DNA from: an uncultured Alphaproteobacteria bacterium | GTDB taxonomy: Bacteria; Pseudomonadota; Alphaproteobacteria; Rhizobiales; Beijerinckiaceae | Direction: 5' to 3' | NCBI GenBank assembly: GCA_937988775.1 | Contig: CALKHP010000060.1 | Coordinates: forward strand, 1-64,000 | DNA: 64,000 bases | Shown here: in pieces, positions 1 through 9,125 of the stretch | Layout of the letters: every line of letters begins with the position of its first letter | Position numbering within the stretch: position 1 is the first letter of the stretch | Program-made: the position numbers and the translations under genes | The notes under the pieces: model-generated | The model's input: the letters and a program-made list of their open reading frames with translations, nothing else | The model's database searches: none | Told to the model about the DNA's origin: nothing

Positions 1-166
1 GGGACAAGCCCGCCGATGACGGTTGAGGCGTTCGCGCTGTCTCCTCCGCCGTCATGGGCCGGCTTGACCGGCCCATCCCGCTTTTGAAAGGCGCTATGGG
101 TCCCGGCTCGAGGCCGGGACAAAACGTCGAGGAACCCGCGACCGTCTTGTCCGGGCTTGACCCGCC
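1..166. repeat. Intergenic palindromic repeat array (family B)
   Basis: This gene-free stretch is made of short hairpin modules. The clearest are GGGCCGG-CTTGA-CCGGCCC near 55-83 and TCCCGG-CTCGAGG-CCGGGA near 100-120, followed by a half-copy of GTCCGGGCTTGACC near 150-163. The same modules recur at 23888-24125 and 27023-27235, always between genes. I see no ORF or promoter here. The array touches the left window edge and may continue beyond it. Confidence 0.7.
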
Positions 167-907
167 TCACACGTGCTGGCCGCCATTGATATGCAGTTCG
201 GCGCCGGTGACGTAGCTCGAGGCTTCCGTCACCAGGAAATACACCGCCTTGGCGACCTCGTCCGGCGTGCCGAGCCGGCGCATCGGCAGCGTGCCGACGA
301 TCTTGTCGGTGCCCGGCGACAGGATCGCCGTGTCGATCTCTCCGGGCGAGATCGCGTTGACGCGCACGCCCTCGGGGCCGAAATCGGCCGCCATCTCGCG
401 CGTCAGCGCCGCGAGCGCCGCCTTGGAGGTGGCGTAGGCCGCGCCCGCGAACGGATGCACGCGGCTGCCGGCGATCGAGGTGACGTTGACCACCGCGCCG
501 CGCGCCGCTTTCAACTCCTCGATCAGCCCGCGCGCCAGCATGATCGGCGCGAAGAAATTGACCTGGAACACCTGCTGCCAGTCGCCGACCGAGGTTTCGA
601 TGGCGCCGAGCCGCTTGCCGGCCTCGCCCTTGGGCGAAATGCCGGCATTGTTGACGAGCGCGTCGAGCTTGCCGTCGGGCAGGCGCTCGCGGATCACCTC
701 GATCGCCCTGAGCGTATCCTCCGGGTCGCCGAGATCGACCTGGACGTGGTCCTCGCGGTCGCCCCACGGGCACACTTCCGGCACGGGCTGGCGCGAGCAG
801 GCGATGATGCGCCAGCCGGCCGAGGCGAAGCGCTTCACCGTGGCATGGCCGATGCCGCGCGAGGCGCCCGTCAGCAGCATGGTGCGGCGGCGCGGCGGCT
901 CGCTCAT
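167..907 (-). CDS. SDR family oxidoreductase
   Basis: A classical short-chain dehydrogenase of 246 residues. The N-terminal glycine motif is TGASRGIGHA, the NNAG motif is present (LVNNAGIS), and the active-site region carries the S followed by Y-x3-K (AYATSKAA), so a catalytically competent NAD(P)-dependent alcohol/ketone oxidoreductase is expected. It ends with a typical SDR tail (GAELHINGGQHV). I chose ATG 907 because its ATGA overlaps the pdxH stop by 4 bp, which indicates translational coupling; an in-frame ATG at 931 would lie inside pdxH. The substrate cannot be read from sequence. Confidence 0.9.
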   Translation of the reverse strand: MSEPPRRRTMLLTGASRGIGHATVKRFASAGWRIIACSRQPVPEVCPWGDREDHVQVDLGDPEDTLRAIEVIRERLPDGKLDALVNNAGISPKGEAGKRLGAIETSVGDWQQVFQVNFFAPIMLARGLIEELKAARGAVVNVTSIAGSRVHPFAGAAYATSKAALAALTREMAADFGPEGVRVNAISPGEIDTAILSPGTDKIVGTLPMRRLGTPDEVAKAVYFLVTEASSYVTGAELHINGGQHV

Positions 908-1506
908 GGGTAGAACCTTTCCCTGGTCCAATCGCCCTCGGGGCCTGAGCGCTTGAAGATCACCCGGTCATGCAGGCGGAACGGCCGGTCGTGCCAGAAC
1001 TCGATATAGACCGGCGCGATGCGGTAGCCGCGCCAGTAGGGCGGGCGCGGCACGGTGCCGATGGCGTATTTGGCGGCATATTTCGCCACCGCCTTCTCGA
1101 GCGCGAAGCGGCTTTCGAGCGGCCGGGACTGCTGGCTCGCCCAGGCGCCGATGCGGCTGTCGCGCGCCCGCGAGTTGAAATAGGCGTCGGCCTCCTCGGC
1201 GCTGACCTCGCTGACAGGGCCGCGCACGCGCACCTGGCGGCGCAGGCTCTTCCAGTGCAGCACGATCGCAGCCTTCGGGTTGCCGGCCAGCTCCGTGCCC
1301 TTCTGGCTCTCGGCGTTGGTGTAGAAAACGAAGCCGTGCTCGTCATGGCCCTTCAGCAGCACCATGCGCACGTCGGGCAGCCCGTCGGCATCGACGGTGG
1401 CGAGTGCCATGGCGTTGGGATCATTGGGTTCGGAGGCTTTCGCCTCCTCGAGCCAGCTAGCGAATAAACCAAAAGGGTCGCTTTGCTCCGTAAAGTCACC
1501 AGCCAT
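904..1506 (-). CDS. pdxH: Pyridoxamine 5'-phosphate oxidase
   Basis: PdxH oxidises pyridoxine or pyridoxamine 5'-phosphate to pyridoxal 5'-phosphate using FMN and oxygen, the last step of vitamin B6 synthesis and salvage. At 200 residues it has normal family length. Visible family features are the FMN-binding RMVLLKGHDEHGFVFYTN segment (about residues 47-64), the central SRIGAWASQQS motif, and the C-terminal dimerisation segment with FWHDRPFRLHDR and WTRERFYP. It is the first gene of a two-gene operon with the downstream SDR (4-bp overlap) and is divergent from the lipoprotein gene starting at 1632. Confidence 0.97.
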   Translation of the reverse strand: MAGDFTEQSDPFGLFASWLEEAKASEPNDPNAMALATVDADGLPDVRMVLLKGHDEHGFVFYTNAESQKGTELAGNPKAAIVLHWKSLRRQVRVRGPVSEVSAEEADAYFNSRARDSRIGAWASQQSRPLESRFALEKAVAKYAAKYAIGTVPRPPYWRGYRIAPVYIEFWHDRPFRLHDRVIFKRSGPEGDWTRERFYP

Positions 1507-1631
1507 TAACGCTTGTCCGTTTCAATTGTAATGAATTCAGGCCCAGAGGAATTTCCGTGACACGGCGGGACGCATCTCGCAGCAAGCATATAGGACAATC
1601 GCGGCTCGTCTGGAACTGCCCCGTGCGGCGG

Positions 1632-2060
1632 ATGGCTGCGCTGCTCGTGCTCGCGCTCGCGACGGCGCCGCTTGGCGGCTGTTCCTGGAGCTGGCAACTC
1701 GGCTCGCTGCTGCCCGATGACGGCGATCTCACCACCGGGTCGATCAAGCCGCGCGAGGTTTCGCCGCTTTCGCCCGCGCTCGTCAGCGAGGACTGGCGCC
1801 GCGCCAAGGCGGCGCTCGCCGTGGCGCTCGACATCCAGGGCGACGGCAAGACCGTCAACTGGGACAACCCCGATAGCGGCGCCAAGGGCGCCTTCACGCC
1901 GGTCGGTGCGCCATTCGTGGTCAAGGACGATATCTGCCGCGCCTTCCTCGCCGATCTTTCCGGCAAGCTGCAACCGGCGACGCTGCAGGGCTCGGCCTGC
2001 CGCGTCGGCCCGGGCGACTGGGCGATCAAGGATGTGAAACCCTTCTCGAAGTCGAGCTGA
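1632..2060 (+). CDS. RT0821/Lpp0805-type surface lipoprotein
   Basis: A small exported protein of 142 residues. The start at 1632 gives MAALLVLALATAPLGGC, a lipoprotein signal peptide with lipobox LGGC, so the mature protein should be lipid-anchored from Cys. The rest is soluble and contains a TGSIK motif and the alternating C-terminal pattern (AFTPVGAPF, DDICRAFLAD, GSACRVGPGDWAI) I associate with rickettsial RT0821/17-kDa-antigen-like surface proteins. The reading frame stays open upstream to 1557, so an earlier start is possible. The function of the family is not established. Confidence 0.75.
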   Translation: MAALLVLALATAPLGGCSWSWQLGSLLPDDGDLTTGSIKPREVSPLSPALVSEDWRRAKAALAVALDIQGDGKTVNWDNPDSGAKGAFTPVGAPFVVKDDICRAFLADLSGKLQPATLQGSACRVGPGDWAIKDVKPFSKSS

Positions 2061-2111
2061 GCGCCGTTCGCGCATATTGCAACTGCGAGAGCCAGGGGCC
2101 ACTTTAGCGGC

Positions 2112-3086
2112 ATGCGCAATCCTTACGACATCCTCGGCGTGCAGCCTTCGGCCGCGGAAGCCGACATCAAGAAAGCCTATCGCCGGCTCGCCAAGCGCCA
2201 TCATCCCGACCGCAATCGCGACGATCCCAAGGCCAAGGATCGCTTCGCCGAGCTCAACACGGCCTATGAGGTGCTGGGCGACGCCGAGAAGCGCAAGGCG
2301 TTCGACCGTGGCGAAATCGACGCCGAGGGCAAGCCGCGCTTCCAGAACGCCAATGGTTTCGGCTTTGGCGGCGGCCGCCGCCCTCATGCCGGGGCCGGCG
2401 CGGACCCGTTCGAATCCTTCGAGTTCGGCCATGGCCCGCGTGGCCCTTACCAGCGTTCGAGCGGCGGCCCGTTCGAAGGCGCGGATTTCGCCGATATTCT
2501 GTCGCAGGCCTTCGGCGGCGGCGCCGGAGGCTCGCGCATGCGCGGGGGGCGGCGCGAGGAGAAGGGCGCCGATATCGAGATTACGGCCAGCGCCACGCTG
2601 GAGGACATCGCCAATGGCCGGCCGTTGCGCGTGCCGCTGCCGGGCGGGCGCACCGTCGAGGTCGCCATTCCCGAAAGCGCGCTTGACGGGAAGAAGCTGC
2701 GCCTGCGCGGGCAGGGCCAGCCCTCGCTCGGCGGCGTCGCCGGCGATGCCATGGTCAGCGTCAGGATCGCCCCGCACGCGCTGTTCCGGCGCGAGGGGCG
2801 CAACCTGTATCTCGATCTGCCGCTGACGGTGGATGAGGCGGTGCTCGGCGCCAGCGTGCGCGTGCCGACGCTGACCGGCGCGGTCGAGCTGACGATACCG
2901 GCCGGCGCCAATGACGGGCGCGTGCTGCGCCTGCGCGGCAAGGGCCTCACCGCCGGCAAGGAGCATGGCGACCTGCTGGTGACGCTGCGCATCAGGCTGC
3001 CCGAGACCGATTCGCGCCTGCGCGCGTTCGCCGAATCGCTGCGGGAAGCGGGCTCCTACAAGCCGCGCGGGCCGGAGTTCGGCTGA
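2112..3086 (+). CDS. J-domain chaperone, CbpA-like (DnaJ without zinc finger)
   Basis: A 324-residue Hsp40 co-chaperone expected to deliver substrates to DnaK and stimulate its ATPase. The J domain occupies about residues 1-67 with the essential HPD at 31-33. A Gly/Phe-rich linker follows (GFGFGGGRR to about 140), then the C-terminal beta-sandwich substrate-binding repeats (PESALDGKKLRLRGQG and PAGANDGRVLRLRGKG). The CxxCxGxG zinc-finger repeats of canonical DnaJ are absent, placing it with CbpA/DjlA-like type II J-proteins. It lies upstream of fabI in the same direction with a 136-bp gap. Confidence 0.92.
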   Translation: MRNPYDILGVQPSAAEADIKKAYRRLAKRHHPDRNRDDPKAKDRFAELNTAYEVLGDAEKRKAFDRGEIDAEGKPRFQNANGFGFGGGRRPHAGAGADPFESFEFGHGPRGPYQRSSGGPFEGADFADILSQAFGGGAGGSRMRGGRREEKGADIEITASATLEDIANGRPLRVPLPGGRTVEVAIPESALDGKKLRLRGQGQPSLGGVAGDAMVSVRIAPHALFRREGRNLYLDLPLTVDEAVLGASVRVPTLTGAVELTIPAGANDGRVLRLRGKGLTAGKEHGDLLVTLRIRLPETDSRLRAFAESLREAGSYKPRGPEFG

Positions 3087-3222
3087 ACCGGCGGCTTTCA
3101 CCCAGCAGAATTAAGCGAATAACCGTTGCGTCGCTTTTTGCATCCGTTCTAGCTGCTTCCCCTTGGCGTTTTGTTCGGCTACCTATCGCCGCGCCGAACG
3201 GATTTGGGCGCGGAGAACATGG

Positions 3223-4041
3223 ATGGCCGAGATGAACGGGCTGATGGCTGGCAAGCGCGGGCTTGTGATGGGCGTCGCCAACAACCGCTCGATTGCCTGG
3301 GGCATCGCCAGGGCGCTCGCAGGCGCTGGCGCCGAGCTTGCCTTCACCTATCAGGGCGATGCGCTCAAGAAGCGGGTCGAGCCGCTGGCGGCTGAATTGA
3401 ACGCGCATGTCGTCGGCCATTGCGATGTCACGGACGGGGCCAGCATCGATGCGGTCTTCGCCGAGACGAAGCGGCTCTGGGGCGGGCTCGATTTCCTCGT
3501 GCATTGCATCGCCTTCGCCGACAAGGATGAGCTGACCGGCCGCTATGTCGATACCAGCGAGGACAACTTCACCAAGTCCCTGCTGATCTCGTGCTATTCC
3601 TTCACGGCGGTGGCGCAGCGCGCCGAGAAGCTGATGACCAATGGCGGCGCCATGGTGACGCTGACCTATTACGGCGCCGAGAAATGGATGCCGCATTACA
3701 ACGTCATGGGCGTCAGCAAGGCGGCGCTCGAGGCGAGCGTGCGCTATCTCGCCGCCGATCTCGGGCCGCAGAACATCCGCGTCAACGCCATCTCGGCCGG
3801 CCCGATCAAGACGCTGGCCGCCAGCGGCATCGGCGACTTCCGCTACATCCTGAAGTGGAACGAGTATAACGCGCCGCTGCGCCGCACCGTGTCGACGGAG
3901 GAGGTCGGCAACTCGGCGCTGTATCTGCTCTCGGATCTGTCGCGCGGCGTGACCGGCGAGATTCATCATGTCGATTCCGGTTATCATGTCGTCGGCATGA
4001 AGAACCCCGAGGCGCCCGATCTCAGCCTCGAAAAGCCCTGA
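3223..4041 (+). CDS. fabI: Enoyl-[acyl-carrier-protein] reductase (NADH), FabI
   Basis: FabI catalyses the final reduction in each cycle of type II fatty acid synthesis. The 272-residue protein has the divergent-SDR nucleotide motif GVANNRSIAWGIA and the FabI-type catalytic pattern Y-x6-K (HYNVMGVSKAAL, about residues 158-169), preceded by TYYGAEK. The Ile-Lys-Thr-Leu-Ala (IKTLA) loop characteristic of FabI is present. I chose ATG 3223 because it follows GGAG at 3212-3215 with 7-nt spacing; the frame is open back to 3163 but that extension does not look like FabI. Confidence 0.97.
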   Translation: MAEMNGLMAGKRGLVMGVANNRSIAWGIARALAGAGAELAFTYQGDALKKRVEPLAAELNAHVVGHCDVTDGASIDAVFAETKRLWGGLDFLVHCIAFADKDELTGRYVDTSEDNFTKSLLISCYSFTAVAQRAEKLMTNGGAMVTLTYYGAEKWMPHYNVMGVSKAALEASVRYLAADLGPQNIRVNAISAGPIKTLAASGIGDFRYILKWNEYNAPLRRTVSTEEVGNSALYLLSDLSRGVTGEIHHVDSGYHVVGMKNPEAPDLSLEKP

Positions 4042-4078
4042 GCCTCACTTTGCTGCATCCGGAGGTGGTCTGCGCGCC

Positions 4079-4660
4079 ATGACGCCGACGCTGTATTTTG
4101 TCCGTCACGGCGAGACCGCCTGGAACGCCGATGGCCGCCTGCAGGGCCAGCGCGACATTCCGCTGAACCAGTTGGGCCGCGCGCAGGCCGCCGAGGCGGC
4201 CGGCCGGCTGCGTGATCTCGGCGCGCCCTATCGCGAGTTGCGCTACGTCGCGAGCCCGCTGTCGCGCACCCGCGAGACCATGGACATCCTGCGCCGCACG
4301 CTCGGCCTGCCGGTGGAGGATTACGCCCTCGACGCCCGCCTGAAGGAACTGACCTTCGGGGTCTGGGAAGGGTTGACCTGGAAACAGGTGCGCCGCGCCG
4401 AGCCGCTCGCCGCCGCCGCGCGCGAGAAGGACAAGTGGCACATGGTGCCGCCGGATGGCGAGAGCTACGCCATGCTGATCGAGCGCATGCGGCCGGTCGT
4501 CGACGAACTCGACCGCGATACCGTGATGGTCGCCCATGGCGGCACCGCGCGCGCGCTGATGGTGCTGCTCGCCGGCGATTCCCTCGAAGAGGCGCCGATC
4601 CGCGACATCTGGCAGGGCAAGGTGCTGCGCTTCGCTGACGGCCAGGCGGACTGGTTCTAG
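4079..4660 (+). CDS. Histidine phosphatase family protein
   Basis: A 193-residue phosphoglycerate-mutase-like phosphatase. The phospho-accepting RHG triad is at residues 9-11 (FVRHGETAWN), a second conserved segment is SPLSRTRETMDILR, and the second catalytic His is in VAHGGTARALM. These residues support phosphomonoesterase activity, but the family covers phosphoglycerate mutase, alpha-ribazole phosphatase and others, and nothing nearby narrows the substrate. It begins 37 bp after fabI on the same strand, so co-transcription is likely. A family A palindromic repeat follows directly downstream. Confidence 0.9.
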   Translation: MTPTLYFVRHGETAWNADGRLQGQRDIPLNQLGRAQAAEAAGRLRDLGAPYRELRYVASPLSRTRETMDILRRTLGLPVEDYALDARLKELTFGVWEGLTWKQVRRAEPLAAAAREKDKWHMVPPDGESYAMLIERMRPVVDELDRDTVMVAHGGTARALMVLLAGDSLEEAPIRDIWQGKVLRFADGQADWF

Positions 4661-4670
4661 GCCATTTTCC

Positions 4671-4720
4671 CCTTCTCCCGCTTGCGGGAGAAGGTGTCTG
4701 CGCAGCAGACGGATGAGGGA
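4671..4720. repeat. Family A palindromic repeat (REP-like), single copy
   Basis: A perfect hairpin (CCTTCTCCCGC-TT-GCGGGAGAAGG, 4671-4694) is followed by a second small dyad GTCTGC-GCA-GCAGAC and the tail GGATGAGGG. The same unit occurs at 15311, 30583 and, in variants, at 29544 and 35664. Here it stands alone rather than as an inverted pair. Lacking a T-run, it is not a textbook intrinsic terminator, though such hairpins can stabilise upstream mRNA 3' ends. Confidence 0.85.
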
Positions 4721-4872
4721 GCTGGCGCACCATCGGCGCCCTTGCCACACTCCCCACCGGCATTTGCCGGGAACCAATTCATATTATCATGACTCTAACC
4801 TCTATCGGTCGCGCGCGCTTCGGCGCAGCATGACGGGGCGGCGTTGGCGCGCCGCCTGTCGAGGAGGTTTTC

Positions 4873-6423
4873 ATGACGCAGGATCAACCCGCACAGGATC
4901 AACCCATTGAGGAGCAGCCGCGACCGAGCGGGCCGGACCTGACCAAGGGTGTCGCCTTTACCGAGCTTGCCGGCGGCAAGCTCGTCGGCCATGTCGGCGA
5001 CGAGGATGTGCTGGTCGTGTGTTCGGGCGGGGAGATCTTCGCCATCGACGCGCTGTGCAGCCACTATCACGGCCCGCTCGTCGACGGGCTGGTCGAGGGC
5101 GGCGGCATCCGCTGCCCGTGGCACCATGCCTGTTTCGACCTGCGCACCGGCGAGGCGACCCACGCGCCGGCCTTCAGCCCGCTCTCGTGCTGGCAGACCG
5201 AGCAGCGCGACGGCCGTATTTTCGTGACGGCCAAGCGCGATGCCGCCCCCGCCCGTCAGGCGCCGGCCGATGCGCCGGAGCGCATCGTCATCGTCGGCGG
5301 CGGCGCGGCCGGCTTCGCCGCGGCCGAGATGCTGCACCGCCACGGCTTTGCCGGCAGCATCACCATGCTGAGCGCCGAGACGGACGCCCCGGTCGACCGG
5401 CCGAACCTGTCGAAGGATTATCTCGCCGGCAGCGCGCCCGAGGACTGGATGCCGCTGCAACCGGACGATTTTTACGCCGAGGCCGGCATCGACCTGCGCC
5501 TCGGCACCGAGGTCGTCACGCTCGACAAGATCGCGCGCCAAGTCGTGACGGCGGCCGGTGAGACCTTCCGTTATGACCGCTTGCTGCTGGCGACCGGCGC
5601 CGAGCCGGTGCGCCTGACCATCCCCGGCGCCGAACTGCCCCATGTCCATACGCTGCGCTCCTTTGCCGATTGCCGCGCCATCATCGGGCAGGCCGAGGGC
5701 GCGCGCCGCGTCGTGGTGATCGGCGCGAGCTTCATCGGCCTCGAGGTCGCGGCCTCGCTGCGGGCGCGCGACATCGAGGTCCATGTCGTGGCCCCCGACA
5801 AGCGGCCGATGGAGCGCGTGCTCGGGTCCGAGATGGGCGATTTCGTGCGCGCGCTGCATGAGGAGCACGGCGTGGTGTTCCACCTCGAGGATACGGTGGT
5901 GGCGATCGAAGCCAACAAGGTCCGCCTCGGGAGCGGCGCCGTGCTTGACGCCGATCTCGTCGTGGCCGGCATCGGCGTGAGGCCACGTCTGGCGCTCGCC
6001 GAACAGGCCGGCCTCGCGCTTGAAAAGGGGGTCGTGGTCGATGCCTTCCTCGAAACCAGCGCGCCCGGTATTTATGCCGCCGGCGATATCGCGCGCTGGC
6101 CCGATCCCCATTCCGGCGCGGCGATCCGCGTCGAGCATTGGGTCGTGGCCACGCGCCAGGGCCAGGTCGCAGCGCTCAACATGCTGGGCAGGAAGCAGAA
6201 ATTCGAGACGGTGCCGTTCTTCTGGAGCCAGCATTACGACGTGCCGATCAACTATGTCGGCCATGCCGAAGGCTGGGACGAGATCGCCGTCACCGGCGAT
6301 GTCATGGCCCGCGACTGCGTGCTGAAATACAAGCGCGACGGCCGCGTCCTCGCCGTCGCCTCGATCTATCGCGACCTCGACAGCCTGCGGGAAGAGGTGG
6401 CGATGGAGCGTGCGCGCGCCTGA
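4873..6423 (+). CDS. Rieske-domain FAD-dependent oxidoreductase (AIFM3-like)
   Basis: A 516-residue fusion of an N-terminal Rieske [2Fe-2S] domain with a pyridine-nucleotide-disulphide-type reductase. The Rieske ligands are C62, H64 (CSHYHGP) and C81, H84 (CPWHHACFD). The FAD Rossmann motif VGGGAAGFAAAEML lies near 140 and the NAD(P) Rossmann motif VIGASFIGLEVAASL near 282; the second FAD motif APGIYAAGDIARWP is near 395. The architecture matches AIFM3/nirD-fused ferredoxin reductases that pass electrons from NADH via FAD to an iron-sulphur centre. GAGGAGG upstream (4859-4865) supports the start. No partner oxygenase is adjacent, so its electron acceptor is unknown. Confidence 0.92.
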   Translation: MTQDQPAQDQPIEEQPRPSGPDLTKGVAFTELAGGKLVGHVGDEDVLVVCSGGEIFAIDALCSHYHGPLVDGLVEGGGIRCPWHHACFDLRTGEATHAPAFSPLSCWQTEQRDGRIFVTAKRDAAPARQAPADAPERIVIVGGGAAGFAAAEMLHRHGFAGSITMLSAETDAPVDRPNLSKDYLAGSAPEDWMPLQPDDFYAEAGIDLRLGTEVVTLDKIARQVVTAAGETFRYDRLLLATGAEPVRLTIPGAELPHVHTLRSFADCRAIIGQAEGARRVVVIGASFIGLEVAASLRARDIEVHVVAPDKRPMERVLGSEMGDFVRALHEEHGVVFHLEDTVVAIEANKVRLGSGAVLDADLVVAGIGVRPRLALAEQAGLALEKGVVVDAFLETSAPGIYAAGDIARWPDPHSGAAIRVEHWVVATRQGQVAALNMLGRKQKFETVPFFWSQHYDVPINYVGHAEGWDEIAVTGDVMARDCVLKYKRDGRVLAVASIYRDLDSLREEVAMERARA

Positions 6424-6562
6424 GGCTTGTTGCAGCGGTCAGGAATTTACAAAGCATTCCTGACCGTTAACCGGTTCTTAGCCCTGTATTCGCCTATAAG
6501 CGCGCGCCCGGAAATGCCGGGTGGCGCGAGCAATGGTCCGCGCCGGCGCAGCGGAGCGGCAG

Positions 6563-8581
6563 ATGAAGTTTCGATCGGTACTCACGAAAATTGTTGCCAT
6601 GCTTGCGATCGTCGCAGCCGGCTCGATCATCACGGTCGCGCTGTCGCTCTACGCTCTCGAGCGCACCAGCAGTCTCGACGCGCAATCGTCACTTCAGAAG
6701 CAGATCGCCTTGCTGACCGAGCGCATCAACGGCGAAGTCGTCGCCGTGGTGATGGATTCGCGCGGCATCTACATGTCGAAGACGGCCAAGGACGCCGAGC
6801 CTTTCGCCAAGGGCAACGAGGCGCGTTTCCCGCGCCTTGCCCAATTGGCCGAAAGCCTCGTCGCAGAGGTGCCCGCGCATGAGCGCGCCGCCGCCAAGGA
6901 CATCCAGCGCACCATCGGCGAGTTCATCAAGTTCCGCTCCGAGACCATTCGCCTTGCCCGCGAGGTCTCCACGGAGGCCGCCAACGCGCAGGGCAACAAT
7001 GATGGCAACCGCGCCAACCGCAAGGCGTTGAACAGCCAGCTGGTGCAGTTCGCGCGCCAGAACGAGCAGCAAAGCAAGGTGCTGGCCGCGCAATCGGATG
7101 CGCAGGCCTATCTCGTGCAATGGCTGCTGCCGCTGGTGGTGATCACGACGCTGCTCATCGCCTTTGTGTGCGCGTTGTTGTTCGCGCGCCGCTCGATTGC
7201 CCGGCCGCTGACCGCGCTGGCCGGGGTGATGGGCGCGATCAAGGACGGCGATACCGCGGTCGAGGTGCCGTATACCGGCCTGAAGGACGAGGTCGGCGCC
7301 ATGGCGCGAACCGTCGCCGTGCTGCGCGAGAGCATCGAGAAGGTCGCCGAATTGCAGGCCGAGGAGCGCGCCCATGCCGAGCGCCGACTGCGCCAGGCGG
7401 AATCGATGACCGCCGTGGTCGACAGCGTCGGTGCGGTGGTTGCGGCGGCCGCGGCCGGCGATTTCTCCGCCCGCCTGCAGATCGACGACACCGACGAGCA
7501 GATGCGGGAACTCGTCGCCGGCATCAACGAGATCAACGCGGTGGTCGATTCCGCCACGACCGAATTCGCCGGTGTGCTGCGCGAGATCGCCGAGGGCAAC
7601 CTCACGCAGACGATCTCGACCAGCTATCGCGGCCGCTTCGGCGAGCTGAAGACCGCGATCAACGAGACGGTCGGCAAATTGTCCTCGACCGTGCTGACCA
7701 TCCAGACGACCGCCGCCGATGCCGCCACCGCCGCGCGCGAAATCAATGCCGGCGCCGACGACCTGTCGCAGCGCACCGAGCAGCAGGCCTCCTCGCTCGA
7801 GGAGACGGCGGCGACGACCGAGCAGCTCGCCGCTTCCGTCAAGGCTTCGGCGGTCAGCTCGCGCCAGGTGTCGCAGACCGCATCCGAGGCGATGCAGGCC
7901 GCCGAGAAAGGCGGCGGCATCGCCAACGCCGCCATCGAGGCCATGGCGCGTATCGAGGCGGCCTCGACCCGCATTGCCGACATTACCGGCGTCATCAACG
8001 ACATCGCCTTCCAGACCAACCTGCTTGCGCTCAATGCGGCGGTCGAAGCGGCGCGGGCGGGCGAGGCCGGCAATGGCTTCGCCGTCGTGGCCGGCGAGGT
8101 CCGCATCCTGGCGCAGCGTTCAGGCGATGCCGCCAAGGATATTTCGGGGCTGATCGCCTCGTCGCGCGTCGAGGTCGGCGAGGGCGTGCGGCTGGTGCGC
8201 GAGGCCGGCGACCAGCTCGGCCATATCCTCGCGGCCTCGGAGAAGGTCGCGACCACGATTTCCGACATGTCGACCGCCGCGCATGAGCAGGCCAATGGCG
8301 TCGAGGAAATGAGCCAGGCCGTGGCGACGCTCGACGGCATCACGCAGCAGAATGCGGCGCTGTCCGAGCAAAGCGCCGCCTCGGCGCATGCGCTGAGCGA
8401 CCGCATCGGGCAGTTGCACGCGCTTGTCGCCTCGTTCCGCACCGGTCAGGCGGCCGCCGAGCCGGAGGCCGCACCCGCGCCAAGACAGACCGCCGCGCTC
8501 CATGTCGTGCGGGCGCAGCAGCAGCAGCCGCGCAAAAAGGTCGCCAACGGCCATGCCGGCGACGGGTGGGGCGCGTTCTAG
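6563..8581 (+). CDS. Methyl-accepting chemotaxis protein
   Basis: A 672-residue transmembrane chemoreceptor. TM1 spans about residues 8-30 and TM2 about 190-212, enclosing a roughly 160-residue helical periplasmic sensor. A HAMP domain follows TM2 (RSIARPLTALAGVM), with a second HAMP-like segment near 290-345. The signalling hairpin tip is intact and typical (QTNLLALNAAVEAARAGEAG). The protein ends GDGWGAF, fitting the xWxxF C-terminal tether that recruits CheR/CheB. I chose ATG 6563, preceded by GGAG; the frame opens at 6521. No che genes lie in the window, so it is an orphan receptor; its ligand is unknown. Confidence 0.94.
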   Translation: MKFRSVLTKIVAMLAIVAAGSIITVALSLYALERTSSLDAQSSLQKQIALLTERINGEVVAVVMDSRGIYMSKTAKDAEPFAKGNEARFPRLAQLAESLVAEVPAHERAAAKDIQRTIGEFIKFRSETIRLAREVSTEAANAQGNNDGNRANRKALNSQLVQFARQNEQQSKVLAAQSDAQAYLVQWLLPLVVITTLLIAFVCALLFARRSIARPLTALAGVMGAIKDGDTAVEVPYTGLKDEVGAMARTVAVLRESIEKVAELQAEERAHAERRLRQAESMTAVVDSVGAVVAAAAAGDFSARLQIDDTDEQMRELVAGINEINAVVDSATTEFAGVLREIAEGNLTQTISTSYRGRFGELKTAINETVGKLSSTVLTIQTTAADAATAAREINAGADDLSQRTEQQASSLEETAATTEQLAASVKASAVSSRQVSQTASEAMQAAEKGGGIANAAIEAMARIEAASTRIADITGVINDIAFQTNLLALNAAVEAARAGEAGNGFAVVAGEVRILAQRSGDAAKDISGLIASSRVEVGEGVRLVREAGDQLGHILAASEKVATTISDMSTAAHEQANGVEEMSQAVATLDGITQQNAALSEQSAASAHALSDRIGQLHALVASFRTGQAAAEPEAAPAPRQTAALHVVRAQQQQPRKKVANGHAGDGWGAF

Positions 8582-8612
8582 CGCCTCTCCTTTCGGTGAC
8601 GCGTGCCGGCGG

Positions 8613-9125
8613 TTACGGCACGAACAGCGTGGCGAGGCGGGCGGTCGCGAAGACGTCGCGGCGCACGCCGCGCGTGTCGATCGCGTCGCGCAGCGCCGCG
8701 ATGGTGCGGCCGCCGACGCGCAGTTGCGGCGCGATCTCGGCGAGCGGCACCAGCACGAAGGCGCGCTCGGTGAGATGGGGATGCGGCACGCTCAGGCCGG
8801 GCACGGCGATGCTGGCCTCGCCATAGGTCAGGATGTCGATATCGAGCGTGCGCGGCCCCCATTGTTCCAGCCGCTTGCGCCCGGCCTCGGTCTCGATCAG
8901 CAGGCAGAATGACAGCAACTCGGCCGCCGGCATGGTGGTGCGCACGATCGCTGCCATATTGGCGAATTCGGGCTGCTCGGTATTGCCCCAGGGTTGCGTG
9001 GCATAGACCGAGGAGCGCGTCGCCACGGTGATGCGCGGATGCCGGGCGAGCGCCTGCAGGGCCGCGCCGAAACGCGCCACCGGATCGCCGAGATTGCCGC
9101 CGAATCCGAGCGCCGCCTCAACCAT
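8613..9125 (-). CDS. folK: 2-amino-4-hydroxy-6-hydroxymethyldihydropteridine diphosphokinase
   Basis: FolK transfers pyrophosphate from ATP to 6-hydroxymethyl-7,8-dihydropterin, preparing it for FolP. The 170-residue protein shows the family start GFGGNLGDP, the loop-2 region with QPWGNTEQPEFANM, and the signature GPRTLDIDILTYG followed by PHPHLTERAFVLVPL. Its start overlaps the folB stop by 8 bp, so it is the last gene of a folP-folB-folK operon and is convergent with the chemoreceptor gene. Confidence 0.97.
   Translation of the reverse strand: MVEAALGFGGNLGDPVARFGAALQALARHPRITVATRSSVYATQPWGNTEQPEFANMAAIVRTTMPAAELLSFCLLIETEAGRKRLEQWGPRTLDIDILTYGEASIAVPGLSVPHPHLTERAFVLVPLAEIAPQLRVGGRTIAALRDAIDTRGVRRDVFATARLATLFVP

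Noticed and set aside
4671..4694. Family A hairpin as an intrinsic terminator
   Set aside because: The stem is strong but no T-run follows, and the same hairpin occurs in inverted pairs and in gaps where termination is not needed.
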